Below are positions 18,489 through 29,800 of a DNA stretch of 39,334 nt, one piece after another. Each line of letters begins with the position of its first letter. Within the stretch, counting starts at the first letter, position 1. Origin of the DNA: Magnetococcales bacterium (GTDB lineage Bacteria; Pseudomonadota; Magnetococcia; Magnetococcales; Magnetaquicoccaceae); contig JADGAB010000004.1 in NCBI GenBank assembly GCA_015232245.1, positions 1 through 39,334 of the forward strand, written 5' to 3'. A program made the translations under genes and the position numbers. Below the pieces are notes generated by a model, which was given only the letters and a program-made list of their open reading frames with translations, made no database searches and was not told the origin of the DNA.

Positions 18489-19150
18489 TGGACCTGGAAC
18501 ACCTGATCGGTTACGCCAGATCTCGCCTGGATGATCTGGTGGAACCGTATCTGTGGTCGGACCAAGAGTTGACGCAATACGCCAACCAGGCCGTCATTGA
18601 AGCCTGCCTCCGTGCCGACCTGCTGCAGGATGACCAGACGATTGCAATCTGCAGCATCAACGTTGTGGCCGGACAGGAGAGGTATCCCCTGCATCCCAAG
18701 GTGATCCTCATCAAACGGGCCACCATGATGGGAAACAGACCACGCAGGGTGCTTCCCAAATCAACCACGGCGGCACTGATGCAGGCATTCCCGGATTATC
18801 CGGATCAAGACGGCACGCCGGAATATTTCGTCCAGGACGTGGGAAGTTCCCAAATCGGGCTCTTCCCACGTCCGGTTGCCGACGAGGTGTTGCAACTGCT
18901 CGTCAGCAGGTTGCCGCTGTCCGACCTGGTTCATGGCGCCGACATACCGGAAATCCATCCAATGCACCATGCGGCGCTGGTGTATTGGATGGTCCATGAG
19001 GCGCTCCTGAAGGAGGATTCCGAGACCAGGAACGAACAGAAGGCCATGCAGTACCTGCAACTTTTCGAGGCGCAATTCGGACCCCGCAAAAACGCGCAGG
19101 AGATGGAGCAACAGGTCAGGTTTGCCATTCATCCAGGACGACGCAGGTAA
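18485..19150 (+). CDS. head-tail connector-like protein (DUF6682-like)
   Basis: LIGYARSRLDDLVEPYLWSDQELTQYANQAVIEACLRADLL...HHAALVYWMVHEAL. Confidence 0.65.
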   Translation: MMDLEHLIGYARSRLDDLVEPYLWSDQELTQYANQAVIEACLRADLLQDDQTIAICSINVVAGQERYPLHPKVILIKRATMMGNRPRRVLPKSTTAALMQAFPDYPDQDGTPEYFVQDVGSSQIGLFPRPVADEVLQLLVSRLPLSDLVHGADIPEIHPMHHAALVYWMVHEALLKEDSETRNEQKAMQYLQLFEAQFGPRKNAQEMEQQVRFAIHPGRRR

Positions 19151-19162
19151 CCAATCCACACC

Positions 19163-20479
19163 ATGAGCGACCAGCAGGCAGTCCACATTGCATCCTTTGC
19201 AGGAATCAACAATGTGACTGATCCGGCACGCCTGAAGCCGGGAGAGCTGGTCAGGGCGGTCAATGTGGACATCCACAATGACGGGATGCTCTCGCAACGG
19301 GGAGGCACGACACGGGTTTTCAGTGGTCGCTGTCGGTCGGTCTTCGGATCAAGTCAGGGGTTGCTTTTCGCCGAAGAGGAAAACCTCTATCTGATGAATG
19401 CCGACCATAACGCGAAAGTGATGCGTGCCGATCTGGATCCATCGCTTCCCCTGACCTATGCGGAAGTGGCCGGTGAGGTGCTCTATTCCAACACCGTCAT
19501 CACCGGCTCCATTCGCCAGGGACAATCCGAGCCATGGGGGCCACCCACCCCGGACGCCCCCATGCTCTCCATGACCCCAAGTGGCCGCATCCCACCCGGG
19601 AGATACCGGGCCGTCGTCACCTTCTTCGATGCCGCAGGCCGGGAGTCGGGGGCCAGCGAATCAAGCAACGTCGTCGAGTTCAAAGAGGTCAGAAATGGCC
19701 TGTCGGTCCGACCGCCCGCCATGTCGGACGGCGTATACGGCGTTGGGGTGTATCTCTCCTCCGGAACGAATTTCTTCCGGGTTGGGTTATCCACCTCATG
19801 CGGAGAGGTGCGGGTTGACGTTTTCAACCAGGCCGACCACTTGAAGTCTCAATTTTTCGAGACTGCCCCTCCGGGTCACATCATCCGGTTCTACAGGGGG
19901 CGCGTCTATGTCGCCACGGACAACCTGGTGTTCTACTCCGAGCCAGCCCCCAACTTCCACCACTTCAGCGACGAGAACGTTTTTCAGTTCGATGGGAAAG
20001 TCCTGCTGATGGAACCGGTCGCCGACGGGATCTATGTCGCTGATCACGATACCTTCTTCCTGTCCGGCACCGACCCGGAGGAGATGACCATCAACAAAGT
20101 CGGACAAGCCAGGGTGGTTCCAGGATCCTCCGTCGTCATCGATGCGAAACACCTTGGTGTCGAGAAAATTCAAGGGCCGGTTGCAGCATGGTTTACGGAA
20201 AAAGATGGCCTCATCGTCGGCTTGTCCAACATGAATGGCGATCTTCTGCAACTCACCTCCGGCAGGTTTGCCATTCCCGATGGCCTTGAAGGCATGGGCA
20301 TGGCGTTCAGGCAATACCGGGGCATTAATCAGTTGGTGACTGCGTTCAGAACGGGTCTGGAAGATCAGAGAATGGGGGCCTCGGACAAGGTTTCATCCGA
20401 GGTGATCATGCGTTCCAACGTCATGGATTCGTTTGCGTGTTCTGACACAGTGACCATAACCGTCAATGGAATCGTTTAA
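19163..20479 (+). CDS. phage tail/stabilisation beta-propeller-like protein
   Basis: FAGINNVTDPARLKPGELVRAVNVDIHNDGMLSQRGGTTRV is typical of podophage stabilisation/tail proteins. Confidence 0.65.
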   Translation: MSDQQAVHIASFAGINNVTDPARLKPGELVRAVNVDIHNDGMLSQRGGTTRVFSGRCRSVFGSSQGLLFAEEENLYLMNADHNAKVMRADLDPSLPLTYAEVAGEVLYSNTVITGSIRQGQSEPWGPPTPDAPMLSMTPSGRIPPGRYRAVVTFFDAAGRESGASESSNVVEFKEVRNGLSVRPPAMSDGVYGVGVYLSSGTNFFRVGLSTSCGEVRVDVFNQADHLKSQFFETAPPGHIIRFYRGRVYVATDNLVFYSEPAPNFHHFSDENVFQFDGKVLLMEPVADGIYVADHDTFFLSGTDPEEMTINKVGQARVVPGSSVVIDAKHLGVEKIQGPVAAWFTEKDGLIVGLSNMNGDLLQLTSGRFAIPDGLEGMGMAFRQYRGINQLVTAFRTGLEDQRMGASDKVSSEVIMRSNVMDSFACSDTVTITVNGIV

Positions 20480-20495
20480 TTCAAAGGAAAAACAG

Positions 20496-21071
20496 ATGGC
20501 TCTCATCAAGGTTCGGATGACATTGGAAAAAGGGCTGGGCGATGTGGACCGGCTCAGGAAGCATGTCAACCAGGGGGTGAAACTCGGCGGTCGGTTCTCC
20601 CATCAGGTGTTCCGCCATGGCAAGCCGATCACGGACGAGGAGTGGTCCGACAACATCGTGCCCGATCAGATGCTCAACTACTCCCTGGATACGGCATTGC
20701 GGAACCAGTCTCCCAGGAGCAACTGGTACGTGGGGCTTTTCTCGGGCAACGTGGTGCCGGGGGCCACGCTCACCGGGGCGACGGTCGATGCGGTGTTGAC
20801 CGAAATCACCGCCTACACCTCTGCCACGCGCATTCCCTACCTCCCGGCGGCGGCCACGGGAAAGATCCTCACCAATGCCACGTCCAAGGCCGAGTTCACC
20901 ATCAATGCCTCGGTGACGGCCTATGGCGCGTTCCTGGTCTCTCATGCCACCAAGGGTGACACCACGAGCACCACCATCTGCGCGGCAGCCTCGAAGTTCA
21001 CCACGCAACGGACCTTGGTTGACCAGGATCAGTTGCTGGTGACCTACCAGATCACGGCCTCCAGCACCTGA
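20496..21071 (+). CDS. phage structural protein of unknown function
   Basis: ATG 20496; NWYVGLFSGNVVPGATLTG...EITAYTSATRIPY pattern seen in podophage tail-region proteins. Confidence 0.55.
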   Translation: MALIKVRMTLEKGLGDVDRLRKHVNQGVKLGGRFSHQVFRHGKPITDEEWSDNIVPDQMLNYSLDTALRNQSPRSNWYVGLFSGNVVPGATLTGATVDAVLTEITAYTSATRIPYLPAAATGKILTNATSKAEFTINASVTAYGAFLVSHATKGDTTSTTICAAASKFTTQRTLVDQDQLLVTYQITASST

Positions 21072-21084
21072 TGATGCCGCAGAC

Positions 21085-23946
21085 ATGAAAGAAATCATCC
21101 CGTTCAGAATGGTCAAATCTGGAGACCAGGAGAGAACAACCCATCATGAATTCAGGGGAAAGCGCCTTCTTGAATCATTGCTGGACGGGATGAAAGCGCA
21201 AGGCCTGCAACAGGGCAAGAAACAACAAACCATGCCAGACGGCACGGTGATCAGGGTTTACGCCTTTCCTGGCGAGAACAGGATCCATATCACCGCGCCC
21301 ACCCAGGGGGGCAAGGAGACTTTCACCCCCAGGGCGCAACCGAGCAGACAGGAAACCATGACCCATCCACCGAAAGGGCCAGCAAACGTGACAGTCACAC
21401 CGAAAATTGACCGTCATGATTTCGCGCCTGTCGGAAACGCACCCGTTTATCATGTTTCACCCAAGGCCGTACCGGCGGTCAGGGCCAAACCGGTTGCCGA
21501 CCAACCCGTTGTTCCAGAAACCCCACCTGGAGAACAGGTTGCACCGGAGAAGGCAGCAGCGAGACACGACTTCGCCAGGTTCGTTCCGGTTGAAAAGACG
21601 CCTGCGGTTCGTCTTCCACGGGTCGAGGGGGGAGCCAAACCCCTTGACCCGCCGGCGAGCACACCACCAGCCAAGGATCACAGCTTTCCGGAGTTAAAAC
21701 AGGAGACGTTTGTCCCCGGTGATCCGGCCATACCAGCAGATGCCATTCCCCACGAATTACCTCCCTTGTCGCAGGCGGAAGCAGACATCACCCCCATGGA
21801 GTCTGCTGCCGAAGAGAAGCAAACCAAGGCTGAACCGGGTGAATTTAAGCCTTTTTATGAGGAGATTTACGAGGAAAAGCAATATGTTCTCTATGGATTC
21901 AAAGGTTCAGAATTCTTTGTTGGCAGGCAATTGGGGAAACACTGGAGAAAGGTCAGCGATATCGGCTTTAAACCGCACGATGTCATCCATACGGGGCGCG
22001 GAACCTTCATCGCGATTGAAAACCAGCAAGGGTTCCGGGTGTCTACCGACCGTGGACGCACCTGGGAACCGATGAAGGATTTGACTGCCGATGCGTTTGA
22101 CAACGAACGGAAGCTAACGGGGAAATGGCCCGGTGAGCATTCCCAAGAAGAGAAGATCAACCTTGAAGGGTATCAATTCTCTGCCAGAGTGGCCGTCGTC
22201 TCACCCGGCAGGTTCGTTTTCTTCACCGCCGATACGGGCCTGAAGGCATCAACCGCCACCTGGACAGGCAAACAAGAACCGCTCCCCCAGGGAACACCCG
22301 GGGAGCCAAGACCAGAGCCAAAACCGGTTGAAGTGAAGAAGCGTGAGAGTTCAACCATGGGGTTGCCAAGTGCCATGTTGGCATTGAGAACAAAACAATA
22401 CAGACCTGGCATGGTCCGATCCCCCATCATCAATATTGGAGGTGGAAAACTCGTCAGCTTCTTTTGTGGAATGTCTGAAAGAAATCTGACCAGAACGGTA
22501 CAATCATCTCTTAGAGTCGAAAACGAAGGAAGAGAAGACCTTAAACGAAATGATGATGGTATTTGGGAATCCAAGGATATTGGTAATTTGGAGAATCCGC
22601 AACCGTTCGGTGCTCCAATCGGAATGTTGCCGGATGGTACGAACTGTTACATTCCTCATTCCCGTTTCGGGGTGCATGCATCCTTGGTTGGACTGATTGA
22701 GTACAATTACTCAAGCGGGTTTGACAGATTGCACAAATATGATCATCTGGTGCAATACGTTTCAGGCACATACTGGGGAAACAACATCTACCGTCTTCTT
22801 GATCCAAACTACATGATGGGGATGATGACGGCCTGGGCAACCAGTCAAACCACCAAGTTTATACTCCCCGACATGCCCCTGTATGTGGCTGAAAAACTCG
22901 TCAAACAGGGACCACCCATTGTCACGCATGCCTGGGAAGATTGGGTGGAAACATATACGCGCACAGTATTGTTTGGTGTTTCTGATCTACAGTTATTGCA
23001 CCAGTGGTCCACTTACGTAACCGATGTGCGCAATGGCAATGTGTGCGGTAAGTTTTCAGGTACTATATACGACAATATATGGTATCACGGCATCATCAAC
23101 GCGACTCTTGATTTTTCTTGGAAACCTGAAGAACCCGGGCGACCAGTCAACATGGTGGTAAACGCCGAATTTCTGAAGGCAGATTACACCTGTTACACAA
23201 TGATGAGCAATGACGGAGGGTTGACATGGGTTTCCATTGAAAAAGCCCCCTTTGCCTTTGCTTTATGGTCCGTGGCGCTTGGTGAGAATGTGGTTCTGGT
23301 ATATGGGGTTCGCATTGATTTTTATGCGACCACCGAAGCCAAGGTGGTTTTTGGATTGTGGCGGTCCGATGATGGTCGCAAGTGGGAACTGGTCCTGGAT
23401 GACAAGGATGGCAACTGGTTTCTCAAGCCAACAGATTGGACGGACAGCGCGTGGAATGAATGGGTGGTCCAGATATTTCCAATGATCTCGATAGAAAAAA
23501 CTGACCTTTTCTTGGAATTGGCTGACAGGTTCATCCCGCAAAACGTCATCGTCTCCCTTGGCCGGATTCGCGAACACCACAAAGACAAAGACAAACTGTT
23601 GTGGATGAAACCGCATGAGACGCTGGTGTCCGAGGATCTTGGGAAGACGTTTACCTCAATTGACAATCCCTTCAACTCGGTCGGGAAACCGATTCCTCTG
23701 GGGGACATCCCCTTCAACCTCTCAAGACCATGGGAGGTCAACGGGGCGGCATTGGTCGGAGTATGCGGTGATTGTGATGCCGGCAAAGTGGACAGAGGCG
23801 ATCCGGGAGGGCCAGGCTTTTTCCTGTCCAAAGACAACGGGGAGAGTTGGTCAAGACAAAGCGATACGAAAGGAATTTTCAGCGTTATGCATGCCAACAG
23901 AAAAATTGATCTGGCACTGCCAGAACTTTACAAGGGATTGGTCTAA
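21085..23946 (+). CDS. large Asp-box (BNR) beta-propeller tail/receptor-binding protein
   Basis: Five SxDxGxxW/F-like motifs: STDRGRTW, SNDGGLTW, SDDGRKW, SEDLGKTF, SKDNGESW. Pro-rich N-terminal third. Confidence 0.65.
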   Translation: MKEIIPFRMVKSGDQERTTHHEFRGKRLLESLLDGMKAQGLQQGKKQQTMPDGTVIRVYAFPGENRIHITAPTQGGKETFTPRAQPSRQETMTHPPKGPANVTVTPKIDRHDFAPVGNAPVYHVSPKAVPAVRAKPVADQPVVPETPPGEQVAPEKAAARHDFARFVPVEKTPAVRLPRVEGGAKPLDPPASTPPAKDHSFPELKQETFVPGDPAIPADAIPHELPPLSQAEADITPMESAAEEKQTKAEPGEFKPFYEEIYEEKQYVLYGFKGSEFFVGRQLGKHWRKVSDIGFKPHDVIHTGRGTFIAIENQQGFRVSTDRGRTWEPMKDLTADAFDNERKLTGKWPGEHSQEEKINLEGYQFSARVAVVSPGRFVFFTADTGLKASTATWTGKQEPLPQGTPGEPRPEPKPVEVKKRESSTMGLPSAMLALRTKQYRPGMVRSPIINIGGGKLVSFFCGMSERNLTRTVQSSLRVENEGREDLKRNDDGIWESKDIGNLENPQPFGAPIGMLPDGTNCYIPHSRFGVHASLVGLIEYNYSSGFDRLHKYDHLVQYVSGTYWGNNIYRLLDPNYMMGMMTAWATSQTTKFILPDMPLYVAEKLVKQGPPIVTHAWEDWVETYTRTVLFGVSDLQLLHQWSTYVTDVRNGNVCGKFSGTIYDNIWYHGIINATLDFSWKPEEPGRPVNMVVNAEFLKADYTCYTMMSNDGGLTWVSIEKAPFAFALWSVALGENVVLVYGVRIDFYATTEAKVVFGLWRSDDGRKWELVLDDKDGNWFLKPTDWTDSAWNEWVVQIFPMISIEKTDLFLELADRFIPQNVIVSLGRIREHHKDKDKLLWMKPHETLVSEDLGKTFTSIDNPFNSVGKPIPLGDIPFNLSRPWEVNGAALVGVCGDCDAGKVDRGDPGGPGFFLSKDNGESWSRQSDTKGIFSVMHANRKIDLALPELYKGLV

Positions 23947-23948
23947 CC

Positions 23949-26879
23949 ATGGCGAACCACCGTTACTGGAGATTGTATATCACATCAACCAATCATGCGG
24001 ATGGTGTGTCGTTAAAGATCAATAAAATAGCATTTGCAGTATTTAACGATTTTTTTATATACGATCCTCAAAATATTAATGTTTCCCCTAGCAATGAATT
24101 TAATAATGTGTTTTCAATGCAAAATTATTCAGGGCTATGGTTTGCAGACTCTGCAGAAAAATGGGTTTCTTATGATTTTATATACGCTGTTGATGTTATA
24201 GAAATTGATATTCGTTGCATGGATGAAGGATTCACTCCTAGAAATCTTGAACTGCAATTCTCAGATGACACCATCACATGGGAGAAAAAATTTTCATGGT
24301 TTGACCAACTTCCAACAATGCAATGGAACTTTTTCAGAGAACAAGAAAGCAATGAATTTACTGGATGTCGTTATTGGAAACTTAGAATACACACAACCAA
24401 TAGTCAAGATTTCGTCTCTGCGACCATAAGAGAAATAGAATTCAGAGGAAGTATTGGTGGTGAAGATCTGACATCAAGCAATATTAACGCTGTAACGAAC
24501 TATCCAAGCAACCAGACTGAAAATATTTTCAATAACAATACTGGCGATTATTGGTATGCTGACACCATGCCAAGATGGGTTGTCTATGATTTTGGGGTTG
24601 ATAACAATTCTGTGAAAGTGATTGTCAGAGAGGTTGCTATTTATTGTATCGATAACAACACCCCAAAAGATTTCACGTTATATTGCTCAAACGATGGGTA
24701 TTCTTGGGTTGATGCAATCGACTGGAGGGAAACAACCGACTATACATACGGGTTCAACGCTTTCAATAAAAACAACGCAGTATGGTACCATCATAATATT
24801 TACGGTACCTCACAATTCTATTCTATTGTTGATGATGCGTGCAATACATCGGAGAGCTTAACCGGGAAGATGATTGCCGGAGAATCCCTCGAAGGCGTCG
24901 TTTCCTGCACGTCTGCGCTTGATAACGCTGTCGCCATCTTGAGAGAAGCGGCAGACGGCATGAACGTCTCCGAATCTCCTGCAAGCCAAAGATTCCTGGC
25001 CATCGCCATCAACGAATTGCAGTTCCTGTCCGGGATGCTCGACCCGCAAAGCATCATCTCCCAGACCGCAACGGAAGGGGCGACCTTGGACGGGGTTGTC
25101 ATTTCCTGGCTACAGATTTTGCGGGAAGCCATGGACGGGTTGAGCGTCAGCGATACCAGCCAAGGCATGCTCTCTTTCGTTCTCAGCGAACTGCAAATCC
25201 TGGCAACCACCCTGGAACAGCAAAGGAGACTCTCCCATACCGTAACCGGTGGAATCGTCATGGCCGGGACTGCCGGTTCGTGGATGCGGATTCTGCGGGA
25301 TGCCGTGGCCGGGATGAGCGTCGCGGACGACAGCCAATCCAGGTTGTCTTTCGCCATCCAGGAATTGCAAACCTTCGTGGGCACCTGCGAACAGCAAGGC
25401 AGACTCGCCAATGCCGTAACCGGTGGAATGGCCTTGTCCGGAAACGTGCTGATTGGTTCGGCCCTTCTTCACATCAAGGAGGTCATGGACGGGTTGAGCC
25501 TGGAGGATGCCTCCCGTTCATGGTTGTCGTTTGTCGTGGCCGAACTGGAAGGAATCCAGGAGAGTTTGAATGCTCTCGGCAAATGCTCTCCCATGGTGAC
25601 AGGCGATGTGTCTTTCTCTGCCGTGTCCACGTCCGTGTTTCGTGTTTTGAGGACAGTGCTTGATTCGGCAACACTGGATGATGCAAGCCGATGCGCGTTG
25701 GCGCTTGCAATTGCTGAACTGCAAAACAGCGATGCCTCTGTGGCATCGATGGCAAGAAAGTCCAATCTCGTCACCGGGACGTTGAACCTGAAAGGAACCG
25801 TCTCCCTGGCGGCAGGACTGCTGCTGGCCGTGGCGGAAAGCGTGATACTGACCGATTCCACAGCGATTCAGGCCCCACGCATGGTCCTGGTGCTGGATCG
25901 ATTTGGCATATTGGATTCCAACAGAGCCAACCTGATGGCCAACACCACCGTAACCAGTGGAATGTCATCGTCCGAAGCGGTACGGGTGGCCATGTACGCC
26001 TTTTCCCAGGATGCGGCAACCTGGACCTCTTCCTGTGATGAAATCAGGCTGAAGGCTCTGCTGGTCGCCGAATCCCTGGTTCTCTCCGGGGCTGTCGGGT
26101 CACTGCTGCATGCCCGGATCATCGTTGCCGCAGCACTCACCCTGCAAGATGCCACAATCGGTCATAGAGGGTTTCATGATCAGGCGATAGAGAACATCGT
26201 TCTCAGCGAGGCGTTGTTGCGACTCTGGGTGCATCATGCCACCGCCCTGGACACCATGCTGTTGGCCGATTCCGTGGCAAAAACAGCCCGACTCCAGATT
26301 GCCTTGCAGGATGAATTCAGGTTCCAAGACACGGTTTCTCCTGGAGCGGTATTCAAAGAACTCATGGCGGACGGGGTAAAGATCTTCCTCACATTCAGCC
26401 ATGACGATGACGCCGTTTATTCCGGTTTCGTGCTCAATACCAAAAATTTAGCGGTCAGTGAGTACGCCAACTTCAGGTTCAATTCCATCACTACATGGAA
26501 TGGTCTGGTTTGCATGGCAAATTCATCTGGAATTTTCTTCATGTCCGATAACAACGATGATGACGGACTGAAAATCCAAAGCATGATCAGAACCGGCCTG
26601 ATGGACTTTGGATCTGATCATCTCAAGCGGATTCAAGAGGCGTTTATCGGAATCCGTGGCAACGGACAAATGATCCTCAAGACCATCACCGGAGATGCAA
26701 AAGAAAATTGGTATGATTTAAGGGTGTTACGGTCAAATCCCGGGAAAAACAGAATCAAGTTGGGTCGCGGGGTATCTTCGCTATTCTGGCAATTTGAACT
26801 TCAAAACACAGGAGGGGAGACGTTTGAGATGAAAGAGCTGACATTGTACCCGGTGGCACTTTCGAGGAGGGAACGATAA
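23949..26879 (+). CDS. tail protein with two discoidin (F5/8C)-like domains, internal ~58-aa repeats and conserved podophage C-terminal domain
   Basis: RYWRLYITSTNHADGVSLKINKIAF... and RYWKLRIHTTNSQDFVSATIREIEF...; C-terminus DFGSDHLKRIQEAFIGIRGNG...GRGVSSLFWQFELQN. Confidence 0.65.
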   Translation: MANHRYWRLYITSTNHADGVSLKINKIAFAVFNDFFIYDPQNINVSPSNEFNNVFSMQNYSGLWFADSAEKWVSYDFIYAVDVIEIDIRCMDEGFTPRNLELQFSDDTITWEKKFSWFDQLPTMQWNFFREQESNEFTGCRYWKLRIHTTNSQDFVSATIREIEFRGSIGGEDLTSSNINAVTNYPSNQTENIFNNNTGDYWYADTMPRWVVYDFGVDNNSVKVIVREVAIYCIDNNTPKDFTLYCSNDGYSWVDAIDWRETTDYTYGFNAFNKNNAVWYHHNIYGTSQFYSIVDDACNTSESLTGKMIAGESLEGVVSCTSALDNAVAILREAADGMNVSESPASQRFLAIAINELQFLSGMLDPQSIISQTATEGATLDGVVISWLQILREAMDGLSVSDTSQGMLSFVLSELQILATTLEQQRRLSHTVTGGIVMAGTAGSWMRILRDAVAGMSVADDSQSRLSFAIQELQTFVGTCEQQGRLANAVTGGMALSGNVLIGSALLHIKEVMDGLSLEDASRSWLSFVVAELEGIQESLNALGKCSPMVTGDVSFSAVSTSVFRVLRTVLDSATLDDASRCALALAIAELQNSDASVASMARKSNLVTGTLNLKGTVSLAAGLLLAVAESVILTDSTAIQAPRMVLVLDRFGILDSNRANLMANTTVTSGMSSSEAVRVAMYAFSQDAATWTSSCDEIRLKALLVAESLVLSGAVGSLLHARIIVAAALTLQDATIGHRGFHDQAIENIVLSEALLRLWVHHATALDTMLLADSVAKTARLQIALQDEFRFQDTVSPGAVFKELMADGVKIFLTFSHDDDAVYSGFVLNTKNLAVSEYANFRFNSITTWNGLVCMANSSGIFFMSDNNDDDGLKIQSMIRTGLMDFGSDHLKRIQEAFIGIRGNGQMILKTITGDAKENWYDLRVLRSNPGKNRIKLGRGVSSLFWQFELQNTGGETFEMKELTLYPVALSRRER

Positions 26880-29800
26880 TGGGATCAGGAGGAGCAGGTC
26901 AAGTACCTTATGACGCGAATGCCGCACCGGCACCATTTGAAGCGCATGCAGATCCTCCACAGCCTGTCAAAGCTGAACCGGCCCCATTCGACGCCTTTGC
27001 CGCACCGGCCCCATTCGACGCCTTTGCTGCACCGGCTCCATTCAATGCGCAAGCTGCACCGGCTCCATTCAATGCGCAAGCTGCACCGGCTCCGTTCAAT
27101 GCGCAAGCTGCACCGGCTCCGTTCAATGCGCAAGCTGCACCGGCTCCGTTCAACGCGCTTGCTGCACCGGCTCCGTTCAACGCGCTTGCTGCACCGGCTC
27201 CGTTCAATGCGCAAGCTGCACCGGCTCCGTTCAATGCGCAAGCTGCACCGGCTCCGTTCGCTGCACATGCTGCACCGGCTCCGTTCAACGCGATTGCCGA
27301 AGCGGCCCCATGGACAGCGCCACCGCCCTGGACCGACAAAGCCGACCCGGCCCCTTGGCAGGAGAGTTCAACACCTGCGCCCTGGTGCAACCCGGCGGAA
27401 CCGCCGCCTTGGATCGATGCTGTCAGCGTGGCCCCGGCTGCCAGCGCTTCCAGGTTGGCACGCCCCCCCAGATCCAATCCCTACGACATTCCCGGGAGCA
27501 TCACCGCCGCGCATTCCAAGGCGGCAGCCACGGCAGACGTCGCCGTTGCCAATGCGATTATGTTTGCCAACAAGCTGTCCGAGGTGGCCACCAACATTGC
27601 CGATTTGTCTCAGGAAAAGCTCACACCCAGAGACAAAGGTCGCATGCCGACCCGAACGACAACCATTCAACCACCCACCCCGATTGTCCTGGATGAACCC
27701 CAACTGAACCAGCCAGCCGGGGTCATCCTGAAACCACTGACAGAATTTCCTATCCAGGACACGTCGCCAACCATCGCGGATATTGCCGCGCCAACCCCTT
27801 TTGACGGGGCCTTTCCGGTCAATACGAGTGTCCTCCCCGAGCCAAGAGAGGTCGCGATTCCAACGGAAAGACCACCCTCCGCGCCGATTCTCCCGGAGAT
27901 CACCATTCCCGATCTGCCAGATCTGGACCTGGCCGTGTTCGATGTGGCGGCACCGGTCAGCCCGGTCATGCGGGAGGTGGTGTTCGATGATTCCGTCATC
28001 CAACCCGTGCGCCCGATGCCGGTATTCGACTTCACCGCCATGGAACGGCTTTACCAGAAAACCTCCACCTTGTCCGATGCCATTTTCAACGGGGACAGAA
28101 CCACCGTATTCCGCATTTTTCCCCACATCAACGACGCCGTTTTGCGGGTGGCCCTTGATCGGGAAGCGGGGAACGACCTGAATGGCGAATATGCCATTCT
28201 GAACGGCTTTGCGCAGCGAGGTTTCGCCCGGCCACCGGGTGCCGCATTGAAACAATTGAGAAGGGCCAGGGAAGCCAGAGAGGCGCGGAACTCGGAGGCG
28301 ATCCGGGCCATGATGGTCCAGGAGATCACCCAGGAGCGGGAAGAGATCCGATGGGTTACGGAAATGGTCTCGTCCACCACGAAGGAGCTGCTTGGGTTTG
28401 AAAGCCTGTTGTTTGAAAGGGCGGTCAATTTCCAAAAACAGATGCTCGACCTGGGGATCACCTTCTTTGGGTATCAGAAAGACCAATTCCTGACCAGGCT
28501 TTCCGAGCATGAAGCCCATCGGAAGGATGCCCGTGAAAAAATCGAGATGCAATTGTTGACCCTGGAAAAAAGCAAACTCGATCTGGAGTTCGCAAGAGCC
28601 AGGGGGACGTTGCAGGAACTTGCCCTGAAGAAATATGAATCTGAAATCAAGGGGGCGGAGAGCGCCTATCAACTGTATCAGAGCCAACTGGATGGCGAGA
28701 AAACCAGAATCAGCATGGGGCAATTACAACTGGAGGCCTTTGGCAAGGAGATCCAGGCTTACGAAGCGGCTGTCCATGCGAAAAGCATGGAATACGACGC
28801 CTACGCAAAACGATGGTCCGGGGAAGGAATCAAAATCGATGCTTTCGCCAAGTCCGCCGAAGCGTTCAGATCCCGTGTCGAAGCCTTTACAGGCATCAGG
28901 GATGGGGAGATCAAACAACAGGGCCTGCTCAACGAGAATTACAGAAGCAACCTGGAAGCGTTCAAAATCGCTTCCGAGATGAAGAATGCGCAAGCGGAAA
29001 AAAGGCTGGCTCTGTTTGATAACCAAATCAAACTTTTTTCAGCACAGGTCGCAGGCCAGGAAGCTTTGGGGAAACTGGAAGTGGACGAATACCGGATCGA
29101 TGCCGGCATCCTGGAAAAAGAGATCGAGCATGATATCGAAATACTGAAAAACAAAGCCGCCATTGCGCAGCAGTCCGCAAATGTCATGCTGGAATCGTCA
29201 AGGCATTTGTCAGGAGTGTTCTCCCAGGTTGCGGCCTCGTCTCTGTCTGTCGTGAATTACAACGGCTCCATGTCAGCCTCCGACTCAACCTCCGAATCCT
29301 ACGGTTTCAACGAGTCCAATTCCTCATCCACGTCGGATTCCACCAGCAACAGCGCCTCCAATTCCACCAGCAACTCGACAAACAACAGCACCTCAAACAG
29401 TGCCAGCAATGTCTCCTCGAATTCGGCATCCAATTCCGCCAGCAACAGTTCATCGAACGGAGCATCCAACTCGGCCAGCAATGCGGCTTCCAATGCGACG
29501 TCAAATTCGGCCAGCAATTCGGCTTCCAACAGCGCGTCCAATTCGGCCAGCAATAGCGCCAGCAATTCGGCCAGCAATAGCGCCTCCAACAGCGCCTCCA
29601 ACTCGGCCTCGAATTCGGCCAGCAACAGCGCGTCCAACTCGGCCAGCAATAGCGCCAGCAACAGCGCATCCAACAGCGCCTCCAACTCGGCCAGCAATAG
29701 CGCCTCCAACAGCGCGTCCAATTCGGCCTCGAATTCGGCTTCCAACAGCGCGTCCAACTCGGCCAGCAATAGCGCCAGCAACTCGGCCAGCAATAGCGCC

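Noticed and set aside
26910-27707. 265-aa + ORF (LHRLRSMRKLHRLRS repeats)
   Set aside because: Out-of-frame reading of the APAPFNAQA tandem repeat.
27368-28723. 451-aa minus ORF
   Set aside because: Antisense to the continuous 1109-aa + ORF with coherent coiled-coil protein; no recognisable domains.
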